A DNA stretch of 8,343 nt from JALYXS01 sp051003795 (GCA_051003795.1 JBPCKZ010000212.1:1-8343); one strand, 5' to 3'; numbered from the stretch's first letter, positions 1-6,558 are shown. Notes: generated by a model from the sequence alone, not told the origin. Numbers and translations are program-made.

Positions 1-44
1 GCCAGGCGAGCGAAATGGCCGAAGCTTTTGGGGGTGCGCGGTGA
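1..44 (+). CDS. C-terminal tail of upstream gene, probably FliR (partial)
   Basis: Reading from base 3, the frame gives the tail QASEMAEAFGGAR and stops at TGA 42-44. The other two forward frames stay open past the flhB start or end in unlikely, Cys/Arg-rich peptides, so this is the most sensible ending for an upstream gene. The fliR-flhB-flhA order is common in flagellar clusters, which is why FliR, an inner-membrane export-gate protein, is the best guess. Only 13 residues are visible and they carry no diagnostic motif, so the identity rests on context alone. The gene continues left of the window. Confidence 0.4.
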   Translation, partial: QASEMAEAFGGAR

Positions 45-57
45 GGTGTTCTTGTTG

Positions 58-84
58 GTGCGCACGCACTCTGGCGTGCGCCAC
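58..84 (+). repeat. Stem-loop in the leader of flhB
   Basis: Bases 58-67 (GTGCGCACGC) pair with 74-84 (GCGTGCGCCAC), giving 10 base pairs with one bulged C at 81 and a six-base loop ACTCTG. It lies 14 bases before the flhB start, between that gene and the upstream stop codon. No T-run follows, so it does not look like an intrinsic terminator. Its outer edge GCGCCACA resembles the right end of the palindromic element at 3251-3371, so it may be a decayed relative. It could also affect flhB translation. Both ideas are inference. Confidence 0.45.
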
Positions 85-98
85 ATTCCCGGTTCCAA

Positions 99-1157
99 AT
101 GGCCGATAAATCCGGGCAAACCGAAAAACCCACTCCGCGGCGGCTTGAAAAGGCTCGCCGCGAAGGGCAGTTTCCGGCCGCCAAAGATTTTGTCGCCGCC
201 GTGCAATTTATCGCATTCGTCGCGCTGCTCGGCTCATGGGGCAGCCGGTGGACGACCCAGAATCGCCGCGCCGCCCGCATCCTATTGCAGCGCGCGTTCG
301 ATACCACGCTCACCGCCGCCGGTCTAACCTCCCTCTGTACGGACCTGCTCTCGCAAGCCCTGCTGCCGATCGCAATCCTGGGCGGGATTCTGATGGCCGT
401 CACGATCGCCTTTCAACTGCTCTCGACGCGCTTCGGCCTCAGCCTGGCAAAACTCTCGCCGGACCTGAAGCGCATGAATCCATTCACCAAGCTGAAAGAA
501 CTTCCCAAGCAGAATGTTCCCTCCTTGATCCAGGCCTGTATTCTGCTGCCGGTGTTCAGCTACGCGGTTTACTGGATCGCGAAGGACCGCATCGAAGAAT
601 ATTTCCTGCTTCCGCTCGGCAGCGTCGAGAGCGGCGTGGCCATCGTGGGCGCATCGGTCCAGAATCTCCTCTGGAAAGGGGCAAGCATTTTTCTGGTCTT
701 CGGTCTCGTCAATCTGGTCCGGCAACAGCGGCGCTACACGAAAGACCTGATGATGAGCCGCCAGCAGATCAAGGACGAATCGAAGGACAACGACGGCAAC
801 CCGCAAATCAAGCAGCGAATCCGCCGCTTGCAGCGCGACATGCGCCGCCGCCACATGATGAAGGAAGTCCCCACGGCGACGGCGGTGATCGTTAACCCGA
901 CGCACTACGCCGTGGCCATCAAGTACAGCATGGATTCGATGGCGGCGCCTTCGGTCGTGGCGAAGGGCAAGAACTATCTCGCCTTGCGGATTAAACAGAA
1001 AGCGATTGAGAACCAGGTTCCGATCGTCGAAAACCCGCCGCTCGCGCAGGCGCTCTACAAGGCCGCCGATGTCGGCCAGGAGATTCCGGCGGAGTTGTAT
1101 CGCGCGGTCGCCGAAATCCTCGCATACATTTACAAAATCATGGGGGCGCGCAAATGA
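99..1157 (+). CDS. flhB: Flagellar export-gate protein FlhB (substrate-specificity switch)
   Basis: FlhB sits in the inner membrane at the base of the flagellar type III export apparatus. Self-cleavage in its cytoplasmic domain lets export switch from rod/hook to filament substrates. The 352-residue product matches the usual family length. It opens with the typical N-terminus (EKPTPRRLEKARREGQ, residues 9-24). Hydrophobic segments lie at about 31-49, 87-109, 142-161 and 178-207. A charged linker follows (about 219-254, with KDESK and IRRLQRDMRRR), then the autocleavage motif N266-P267-T268-H269. ATG 99 is the only possible start: the 18 in-frame codons after the TGA at 42-44 include no ATG, GTG or TTG. 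No clear Shine-Dalgarno sequence precedes it, so translation may depend on coupling to the upstream gene. Its stop overlaps the flhA start. Type III secretion paralogues (YscU/SctU) are excluded mainly by the flagellar neighbours. Confidence 0.97.
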   Translation: MADKSGQTEKPTPRRLEKARREGQFPAAKDFVAAVQFIAFVALLGSWGSRWTTQNRRAARILLQRAFDTTLTAAGLTSLCTDLLSQALLPIAILGGILMAVTIAFQLLSTRFGLSLAKLSPDLKRMNPFTKLKELPKQNVPSLIQACILLPVFSYAVYWIAKDRIEEYFLLPLGSVESGVAIVGASVQNLLWKGASIFLVFGLVNLVRQQRRYTKDLMMSRQQIKDESKDNDGNPQIKQRIRRLQRDMRRRHMMKEVPTATAVIVNPTHYAVAIKYSMDSMAAPSVVAKGKNYLALRIKQKAIENQVPIVENPPLAQALYKAADVGQEIPAELYRAVAEILAYIYKIMGARK

Positions 1158-3247
1158 CGGCTCTGCCCGCCGCCGCGGCGGCGCCCGGAGCGGCGCCCGC
1201 ACGCACGATCTTCGGCATGTCGCTCTCCGGTTTGGGCGAGCTGGGCGTGCCGATCGCGGTGCTGTGCATTGTGATCGCGCTCATCACGCCGCTGCCCGGC
1301 TTTATCCTCGACATCCTGATCGTCCTCGACGTCATGCTCTCGGTCGTCGTGATGATGGTCGCGATGTATATCACGCGTCCGGTCGAATTCAGCGTTTTTC
1401 CGACCACTCTTCTGCTGCTCACGCTGTTTCGCCTGGCGCTAAACATTTCGTCGTCGCGATTGATCCTGCTCAACGGCAACACGGGGACTTCGGCGGCGGG
1501 GGATGTGATTCAGGCGTTCGGAAACTTCGTCGTGGGCGGCAACTACATCGTCGGCGCGGTGATTTTCCTGGTGCTGATTACGATTCAATACGTCGTTATC
1601 AACCACGGCGCGGTGCGCATCTCCGAAGTGACCGCGCGCTTCACGCTCGACGCCCTGCCGGGCAAGCAGATGTCGATCGATTCGGACCTGAACGGCGGCC
1701 TGATCGATGAAGCCGAAGCGCGCCGCCGCCGCAAACAACTGGTCGGCGAAGCGGAATTTTACGGGGCCATGGACGGCGCTTCCCGCTTTACCCAGCGCGA
1801 CGCCGTCGCCAGCATTCTGATCACCGCGATAAACATTATCGCCGGATTTTTGATCGGCGTGTTCCAGCACGGCACGGATCTGATGCGCGCTTTGCAGACC
1901 TACACCGTCCTGACGATCGGGGACGGGCTGGTCACCGTAATTCCGGCGCTGATGATCTCGATCTCGGGCGGGCTGATTGTGACGCGAGCGAGCTCCGATA
2001 CCCGGCTCGGCGTCGATTTCCGCAAACAGGTCTTTGGCGCGTCGCAGCCGCTGCTGCTCTCCTCCGGCGTTCTGATCGCGCTCGCGTTGTTCCCGGGACT
2101 CCCCAAAATTCCGTTCCTCCTGATGGGCGTGGGACTCGGGGTATCCGGCTGGCGCATGCGCCAGACGAGCCTGGAAGGCGAGAAGCGGAACGAGGAGATC
2201 GAAGCGCCATCTCCCGCGCGCGAAAATCTCGAGGCGCTGTTGCGCGTCGAGCCGCTGGCCGTCGAAGTGGGGCTGGGCCTTGTGAAGTTCGTCGAGGGCG
2301 CGCAAAATTCCCCGCTGCTCCGGCGCATCTCGGGAATCCGCAAGCAACTGGTGACGGATCTCGGCTATTTGCTGCCGCCGGTGCGCGTGACGGACAATCT
2401 GTCGCTGCGCGCGCGGGAATACGTGATCTCGCTAAAGGGTTCCGAGATCGCGCGCTTCGAACTGCCCCAAGGGTGCGACCTCGCGATTCCCGTCGGCAAC
2501 GTGGATGCCCCGATGGAGGGCCAAGCCACGCGCGAGCCGGCCTTCGGAATGACGGCGCTGTGGATTCCCAGTGAACGCGCGGACCGAGCCCGCACCGTTG
2601 GATATACGGTGGTCGATTCCGTCAGCGTGCTGGGAACGCACTTGGCCGAATTGATACGCCGGTACGCATTCGAGCTGTTTTCGCGCCAGGACGCGAAGAA
2701 ACTCCTCGATCGCGTGGCCGTCGACAATCCCAAAGTGGTGGAGGACCTTGTTCCGAAGCTACTGCCTCTCGCGGTATTGCAGCGCGTTCTGCAAAACCTG
2801 CTGCGCGAGCGGGTGACAATCCGCGACGCCGTCTCGATTTTGGAATCGTTGGGCGAGGCGGGCGGCACCACGCGCAATCCGGTGCTGTTGACCGAGTATG
2901 TGCGGCAATCGATCCGGCGCTCGGTCGTGAAGCCATACCTGAACTCCGTGGGCGAGTTGCCCGCCTTTTTTGTTGCGCCGGAAATCGAACAGGCCGTGGA
3001 AGCGGCCATTGAGCACGGCGAACACAACAGCCACATGGGGCTATCGCCGTCGACGATCCGCGAACTCTTGAACAAAGCGGCGCGCGTGGTTGGCACGCCC
3101 GAATCGCCCGTGGCGGCGATTACGACATCCGCGTCGCGATACTTCTTCAGGCAAATCGCGGAGCCGTCGATCTGGAATCTGTTTTTCCTGTCGCACAACG
3201 AAATTCCGGCGGGAGTAAGAGTTCAGTCGTTAGGAGTAATCCAGTGA
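1154..3247 (+). CDS. flhA: Flagellar export-gate protein FlhA
   Basis: FlhA is the large export-gate subunit: its membrane part couples proton flow to export and its cytoplasmic ring docks chaperone-substrate complexes. The product has 697 residues, normal for the family. The membrane half (about 27-335) contains RPVEFSVFPTTLLLLTLFR (75-93), the GNYIVGAVIF segment (129-138) and the FHIPEP-family signature ARFTLDALPGKQMSID (161-176), followed by DEAEARRRRKQLVGEAEFYG and D208 in GAMDGASRF. The soluble C-terminal domain runs from about 355 to the end. The first 18 residues are rich in Ala and Pro, encoded by very GC-rich DNA with a 16-bp palindrome at 1168-1183. ATG 1154 overlaps the flhB stop in an ATGA arrangement, which points to translational coupling. 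The palindromic element begins 3 bases after its stop. Confidence 0.98.
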   Translation: MTALPAAAAAPGAAPARTIFGMSLSGLGELGVPIAVLCIVIALITPLPGFILDILIVLDVMLSVVVMMVAMYITRPVEFSVFPTTLLLLTLFRLALNISSSRLILLNGNTGTSAAGDVIQAFGNFVVGGNYIVGAVIFLVLITIQYVVINHGAVRISEVTARFTLDALPGKQMSIDSDLNGGLIDEAEARRRRKQLVGEAEFYGAMDGASRFTQRDAVASILITAINIIAGFLIGVFQHGTDLMRALQTYTVLTIGDGLVTVIPALMISISGGLIVTRASSDTRLGVDFRKQVFGASQPLLLSSGVLIALALFPGLPKIPFLLMGVGLGVSGWRMRQTSLEGEKRNEEIEAPSPARENLEALLRVEPLAVEVGLGLVKFVEGAQNSPLLRRISGIRKQLVTDLGYLLPPVRVTDNLSLRAREYVISLKGSEIARFELPQGCDLAIPVGNVDAPMEGQATREPAFGMTALWIPSERADRARTVGYTVVDSVSVLGTHLAELIRRYAFELFSRQDAKKLLDRVAVDNPKVVEDLVPKLLPLAVLQRVLQNLLRERVTIRDAVSILESLGEAGGTTRNPVLLTEYVRQSIRRSVVKPYLNSVGELPAFFVAPEIEQAVEAAIEHGEHNSHMGLSPSTIRELLNKAARVVGTPESPVAAITTSASRYFFRQIAEPSIWNLFFLSHNEIPAGVRVQSLGVIQ
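1168..1183 (+). repeat. 16-bp perfect palindrome just inside flhA
   Basis: CGCCGCCG followed directly by CGGCGGCG is a perfect palindrome with 8-base arms, starting 14 bases after the A of the flhA start codon. It encodes part of the Ala run near the N-terminus. It may simply reflect GC-rich Ala codons, although a structure this close to a start that relies on coupling could affect initiation. Without an unpaired centre it would have to sacrifice inner pairs to form a loop. Confidence 0.5.
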
Positions 3248-3250
3248 GTA

Positions 3251-3371
3251 TTGTGGCGTGGGCACTCGTGCCTGCCGTGCCGACACTCGTGTCGTCACGG
3301 AGTTTCGCGCCGGAAGTAAACCCGTGTCCACACGAGTGTGGACACGCCAGACACGAGTGTCCGCGCCACAA
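3251..3371. repeat. 121-bp four-palindrome intergenic element with long imperfect terminal inverted repeats
   Basis: The element starts TTGTGGCG and ends CGCCACAA. The first 45 or so bases and the reverse complement of the last 45 agree at roughly five positions in six. Each arm holds two palindromes: GGCAC-TC-GTGCC (3261-3272) and CGACAC-TC-GTGTCG (3281-3294) on the left, CGTGTCCACAC-GA-GTGTGGACACG (3323-3346) and GACAC-GA-GTGTC (3350-3361) on the right. All four share the core CACTCGTG or its complement CACGAGTG, at 3263, 3284, 3331 and 3352, so the spacing within each arm is exactly 21 bp. Where stems differ, both sides change together. The centre (about 3295-3322) is unpaired. It starts 3 bases after the flhA stop and ends 9 bases before the flhF ribosome site. 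No T-run follows, so it is not a classic terminator. A REP/BIME-like or MITE-like repeat is the best description. I recall similar hairpin repeats in acidobacterial genomes but cannot verify this. Confidence 0.8.
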
Positions 3372-3380
3372 GACAGCTTC

Positions 3381-3386
3381 AAGGAG
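3381..3386 (+). promoter_or_regulatory. Ribosome binding site that fixes the flhF start
   Basis: AAGGAG lies 9 bases before ATG 3396. It is one of only two strong Shine-Dalgarno sequences in the window, and it selects this start over the in-frame upstream candidate at 3258, which would translate through the palindromic element. Confidence 0.8.
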
Positions 3387-3395
3387 ATAACAAAT

Positions 3396-4472
3396 ATGCA
3401 AATTAAATCGTATTTCGCCGCAACCCTCGAATCCGCCATGATCCGTGCCAAGCGCGAGCTTGGCGAAGAAGCCATGCTTGTCAATTCGCGCAAGACCCCA
3501 CCCGAGACCCGCCATCTCGGCAATTACGAGGTCATCTTCGCGAGCGACCCAATCACGAAGGCCGAATCCCTGGGCATCGTAGAAATGGCGCGCGAACAGA
3601 AACCCGAATCCACCGAACTTGCCGGTATCCGGCGGCAACTCGCGGTTATCCAGAGCGCCATTGCCCGCATTCCCGGATCGCAATCGACGCCCGAGCTGGC
3701 CGGCCTTCAGGCGCTACTCGAGAGCAACGGCGTCGAAAGCGAACTGGCGTGCGGCCTGGTTCAAGGCGCGGCCGGGAAAGCGCGGCGCGCCGGGCCCATG
3801 CCGGCGCTAGTCGCCGAAATGAAAACCCGCGTGAAGGCGGACGCGAGCCTGGGCCGCATCGTCGCGTTGGTCGGCCCTCCCGGACGGGGGAAGACCAGCA
3901 CCCTCGTTAAGCTGGCCGTGCAATACGGCGTCGCCAAGCGCGTTCCGGTAAAGCTACTCTCGATGGACACTTACCGGATCGCCGCCGCCGAGCAGATGCG
4001 CTCATACGCATCGATCCTCGGAGTCGCTTACCAATCGCTCGAAACTCCGGCCGCCCTCGTTCCCGCCCTGGCGAATTGCCGCGGCGAAGGGCTGGTTTTC
4101 ATCGATACGCCCGGTTACGGGCCGCGCGACATGGATGCCGCTCAAGACTTGGCCGAAGTCTTTGGCCGCTATCCCGAAATCGACTGTCACCTCGTCCTAA
4201 GGGTTGACATGAAATCTGCCGATCTTAGACGTGCAGTGGAGAGGTTTTCCATGTTTCGTCCGGGGAAGCTGATCTTTACCGGCCTCGATGAGGCGGAATC
4301 GCTAGGGTCGGTTTTCAGCGAAGCGGCCCGGAGCGGGCTTCCGGTTTCGTTTTTGGGCAACGGCCAGCAGATTCCGGAGGACCTGGAACCGGCAACGCGG
4401 GAGCGGGTGATCGAGATGGCTCTAAAGGGCCATGCCCGAACCACCGCGACCGCCGAGACCGCCGCCGCTTAG
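3396..4472 (+). CDS. flhF: Flagellar SRP-like GTPase FlhF
   Basis: FlhF is an SRP-family GTPase at the membrane that governs where, and in some species how many, flagella form. The 358-residue product starts with the family N-terminus (MQIKSYFAATLESAM, then KRELGEEAMLVNSR), followed by a variable linker (about 55-140) and the NG GTPase domain. Visible motifs are the P-loop GPPGRGKTS (160-168), DTYR (191-194), DTPGYGPRD (237-245, in place of the usual DTAGR) and TGLDE (295-299, in place of TKLDE). The lysine of the G4 guanine-recognition motif is therefore replaced by glycine. ATG 3396 is chosen because AAGGAG precedes it and FlhF homology begins there; the frame is open further upstream only because it passes through the repeat. 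No flhG (MinD-like partner) follows: fliA starts 32 bases later. SRP54 and FtsY are excluded by the N-terminus and the context. Confidence 0.95.
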   Translation: MQIKSYFAATLESAMIRAKRELGEEAMLVNSRKTPPETRHLGNYEVIFASDPITKAESLGIVEMAREQKPESTELAGIRRQLAVIQSAIARIPGSQSTPELAGLQALLESNGVESELACGLVQGAAGKARRAGPMPALVAEMKTRVKADASLGRIVALVGPPGRGKTSTLVKLAVQYGVAKRVPVKLLSMDTYRIAAAEQMRSYASILGVAYQSLETPAALVPALANCRGEGLVFIDTPGYGPRDMDAAQDLAEVFGRYPEIDCHLVLRVDMKSADLRRAVERFSMFRPGKLIFTGLDEAESLGSVFSEAARSGLPVSFLGNGQQIPEDLEPATRERVIEMALKGHARTTATAETAAA

Positions 4473-4504
4473 ACGGGGCGCGGCACTGCAATGAAACGCG
4501 AACC

Positions 4505-5245
4505 ATGTATTCGTGCCAGATCGAGGAGAGGACCACCGAACAGCGGGATCTACTGATCCTCGAACATCTGCCACAGGTTCGCTTGATTGCGCGCAGAATT
4601 CACGAGCGTCTTCCGAACAACATCGGTATTGACGATCTGATTTCGACGGGAACCATCGGCCTGATCTCGGCCATTGACAATTTCGATCCGAGCCAGAACG
4701 TAAAGCTGAAGACGTACGCCGAGTACCGCATTCGGGGAGCGATTTTAGATGGGTTGCGGGGCCTCGATTGGGCGCCGCGCGAGAAGCGCAAGATGTCGCG
4801 GCGGATTCAGGCGGCGATTACGGCCGCCGAGCAGCGGCTGCGGCGCGTGCCGGGCGAGGAAGAGATCGCGGCGGAATTGGGGTTGACGGTCGACGAATAC
4901 CACCAGTGGCTGGTGGAGATCGAAGGTTTGCAGATGGGCGACTTGGAGCAGTCCCCATCCGACGAGGACGGATACAACCTGCTGCAATTTGTGCCGGGCG
5001 ACGATTCGAATCTGCCGTCCCGGATTCTGGAAAAGTCGGAGCTTGAGAAGCTGGTCGCCGAAGCGATAGAGAAGATGCCGAAAATCGAACGAACCGTGTT
5101 GAGCCTCTACTATCGCGAGGAACTGAACCTGCGAGAGATCGCCGGGATCATGGAGTTGCACCTTTCGCGCATCTCTCAACTGAAATCCCAGGCGATCCTG
5201 CGCCTGCGTTGTTCGATGGAGAAGCGCTGGCCGGGCCGAAGATGA
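4505..5245 (+). CDS. fliA: RNA polymerase sigma factor for flagellar genes, FliA/WhiG (sigma-28) family
   Basis: Sigma-28 directs RNA polymerase to late flagellar and chemotaxis promoters and is usually held by FlgM until hook completion. The 246 residues follow the family plan. Region 2 spans about 21-91, with DDLISTGTIGLISAIDNFDP (43-62), the core-binding and melting segment KTYAEYRIRGAILDGLR (69-85) and the FliA/WhiG hallmark LDWAPR (87-92). Region 3 spans about 94-150, with PGEEEIAAELGLTVDEY. Region 4 spans about 180-236, with a helix-turn-helix LNLREIAGIMELHLSRISQL (207-226). Region 1.1 is absent, as expected. ATG 4505 has no convincing Shine-Dalgarno sequence; no other in-frame start keeps region 2 intact. 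The gene lies 32 bases after flhF and 30 before the FliN-like gene. No flgM is visible here. Sporulation sigma factors are less likely given the neighbours. Confidence 0.95.
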   Translation: MYSCQIEERTTEQRDLLILEHLPQVRLIARRIHERLPNNIGIDDLISTGTIGLISAIDNFDPSQNVKLKTYAEYRIRGAILDGLRGLDWAPREKRKMSRRIQAAITAAEQRLRRVPGEEEIAAELGLTVDEYHQWLVEIEGLQMGDLEQSPSDEDGYNLLQFVPGDDSNLPSRILEKSELEKLVAEAIEKMPKIERTVLSLYYREELNLREIAGIMELHLSRISQLKSQAILRLRCSMEKRWPGRR

Positions 5246-5259
5246 TGCGGCTAATCGAA

Positions 5260-5265
5260 AAGGAG
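5260..5265 (+). promoter_or_regulatory. Ribosome binding site of the FliN-like gene
   Basis: AAGGAG ends 10 bases before ATG 5276, a normal if slightly long spacing, and supports that start. A nearby TTG at 5272 is in another frame. Confidence 0.75.
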
Positions 5266-5275
5266 ATTTTATTGC

Positions 5276-6175
5276 ATGGATGACGAGCGCGTCGCGCTGA
5301 AATGGCTGATTGACCGGTGGGCTTCGAAATTGGCCGGGATACTCGAATCCATGACGGACCGGCGCCCCGAAGCCGTCTGGGACTCCGCCGCCCTGGACGA
5401 GGCAGCGGAGGAAAAGGCGGCCGGGCCGCAAATTCCGGAGAATTCGCTCGTCTGGGGGCAGATACTGAGCCTCTCGTCCGAGCCGATGGTCTGGATTGCG
5501 GCCCCCGAACCGACCTGGCGCGATCTGGGCGGCAGGACTTTGCAGGCCGCCGGGATGGAGAACGTGGAGCCCGCGGACGCGCGCAATACCTGGCTCGAGG
5601 TTCTGAATCAGTCCGTCACGGCGCTCGCGCAGGAACTCAGCCGCCGCGCGCAAGAGGACATCGTCTGCGAACGGGGCGAGGAAATTTCCGAAGCGCCGCC
5701 GGGGCTGCGCTTCATTCCGGTGGACATAAATTATGGCGAAGGGCGGCGGCCTACGCTGTTCATCGCCTTCAACCCCCTTTTAATCGAGGCGGCGAGCATA
5801 ACCGGCAAGGCACTGGAAGAATCGGAAGTGCCCGGCGATGTCCCCATTCCGCAACTCGGCCCCCAAGCCTCCGGCATTTCCAAGACTTTCAATCTGCTGC
5901 TCGAAGTAGCCCTTCCGGTAAGTATTTCGTTTGGGCGCACGCAACTGCCCATCCGCGACGTCTTGAAGCTGACGACCGGTTCGATCGTCGAACTAAACCG
6001 GACGGTGACCGAGCCGGTGGAGGTTATTGTGAACGACTGCGTGATCGCGCGCGGCCAGGTCGTTGTGGTGGAAGGGAACTACGGAGTCCGTATACGCCAG
6101 ATCATTAGCCGCGAGGAGCGGCTGCGGACCGGAACCCTATCGGCCCAGCGAACGCAAAAGACCGTGCAGGCTTAA
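5276..6175 (+). CDS. Flagellar motor switch protein, FliN/FliY-like, with a long N-terminal half
   Basis: The C-terminal part (about 205-280) is a SpoA domain of the FliN/FliM type: TFNLLLEVALPVSISFGRT, PIRDVLKLTTGSIVELNR, EPVEVIVNDCVIARGQVVVV and NYGVRIRQI. In the switch complex such domains form the base of the C-ring and contact export and rotor parts. At 299 residues it is about twice as long as a plain FliN. The first 200 residues include an acidic, Ala-rich stretch (about 36-56), a segment with E108-x2-N111 (WLEVLNQSVTALAQELSRR) and a beta-rich stretch (LRFIPVDINYG, RPTLFIAFNPLLIEA). E-x2-N recalls the CheC/CheX/FliY phosphatase motif, but the upstream D/S is Asn104 and the later Pro is 30 residues away rather than 23, so activity is doubtful. 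It could be called FliN or FliY. No separate fliM is visible. Strong ribosome site 10 bases upstream. Confidence 0.88.
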   Translation: MDDERVALKWLIDRWASKLAGILESMTDRRPEAVWDSAALDEAAEEKAAGPQIPENSLVWGQILSLSSEPMVWIAAPEPTWRDLGGRTLQAAGMENVEPADARNTWLEVLNQSVTALAQELSRRAQEDIVCERGEEISEAPPGLRFIPVDINYGEGRRPTLFIAFNPLLIEAASITGKALEESEVPGDVPIPQLGPQASGISKTFNLLLEVALPVSISFGRTQLPIRDVLKLTTGSIVELNRTVTEPVEVIVNDCVIARGQVVVVEGNYGVRIRQIISREERLRTGTLSAQRTQKTVQA

Positions 6176-6188
6176 CCTGCTTTAGAAT

Positions 6189-6558
6189 ATGACACTTGCG
6201 ATTCTATTCGGCGCGCTCGCCGCAATTTCACTCGGTTCGATGTGGCTGTTGAGCCGGCGGGTCCGCCGCCTCGAAGCCGAGGCTAAGAAAGAGAACGAGA
6301 GCGTTCAAGCTATTTTGAAAATACTCGATGGCGCGGTTGAGCGGCTTAGTGGAGAAGTCCGTGAAGCCGGAGAGCGCGTGGGAGTATTGGTCGCGCCAGT
6401 GGCGCCGAAGTCGGGCCTAAACCTTCGGTAAGCGCAGCCAGGCGCTCCGATTGCACCGGCACGGAGAAAGCCCCGGCAAAATCGCCGTCGATCTGGATCT
6501 ACCCCGGGCGGAGGTGAATCTGCTACTCAAAATTCATCAATTGGTTTTGAAGCTTTAG
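6189..6558 (+). pseudogene. Small membrane-anchored coiled-coil protein gene, split by a +1 frameshift
   Basis: The first frame (ATG 6189 to TAA 6429-6431) encodes 80 residues: one N-terminal membrane helix (about 2-20, ending WLLSRRVRR) and a charged amphipathic stretch (about 28-66) likely to form a coiled coil. Translation in the next frame from about 6424 to TAG 6556-6558 adds GKRSQALRLHRHGES, then PGKIAVDLDLPRAEVNLLLK and a hydrophobic tail. This second part reads like a real protein C-terminus, resembling a small helix-turn-helix (IA..L.LPR.EV.LLLK), and joins smoothly to SGLNL at residues 75-79, giving about 122 residues. The shift must lie between 6420, just after a TAA in the second frame at 6418, and 6429. 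Architecture recalls DUF2802-type proteins of flagellar clusters, from memory only. It lies 13 bases after the FliN-like gene. A sequencing error, a recent mutation or programmed frameshifting would all fit. Function unknown. Confidence 0.7.
6431..6446 (+). repeat. Stem-loop directly at the frameshift stop
   Basis: AGCGC (6431-6435) pairs with GCGCT (6442-6446) around the loop AGCCAG. The stem begins with the last base of the TAA that ends the first frame of the split gene. It may be chance in GC-rich DNA, but it sits where a structure could influence ribosomes at the shift site. Confidence 0.35.

Noticed and set aside
102..109. GCCGATAA, an exact match to the sigma-28 -10 consensus
   Set aside because: It lies inside flhB codons 2-4 (Ala-Asp-Lys), and the -35 position about 15 bases upstream reads ACAT rather than TAAA. 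Most likely chance.
28..327. 99-codon + strand frame at the left edge
   Set aside because: It overlaps flhB in another frame, starts with TTG and has no recognisable motif.
324..1202. 292-codon minus-strand frame opposite flhB
   Set aside because: Shadow of flhB, with Arg/Asp/His-rich sequence and no motif.
3251..3371. Intrinsic terminator or CRISPR-like array in the flhA-flhF gap
   Set aside because: There is no T-run after any stem, and the repeated cores are inverted palindromes without uniform direct repeats and spacers.
3258..3395. 46-residue N-terminal extension of flhF
   Set aside because: These codons run through the palindromic element, give Arg/Thr/Val-rich low-quality sequence, and end before the AAGGAG and ATG 3396 where FlhF homology begins.
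4491..4556. Mini-gene of 21 codons starting ATG 4491 and overlapping the fliA start
   Set aside because: No ribosome binding site and an Arg/Pro-rich product; the overlap with fliA in a different frame is probably chance.
5317..6108. 263-codon + strand frame inside the FliN-like gene
   Set aside because: Arg/Gly-rich shadow frame; the overlapping frame carries the clear SpoA domain and a ribosome site.
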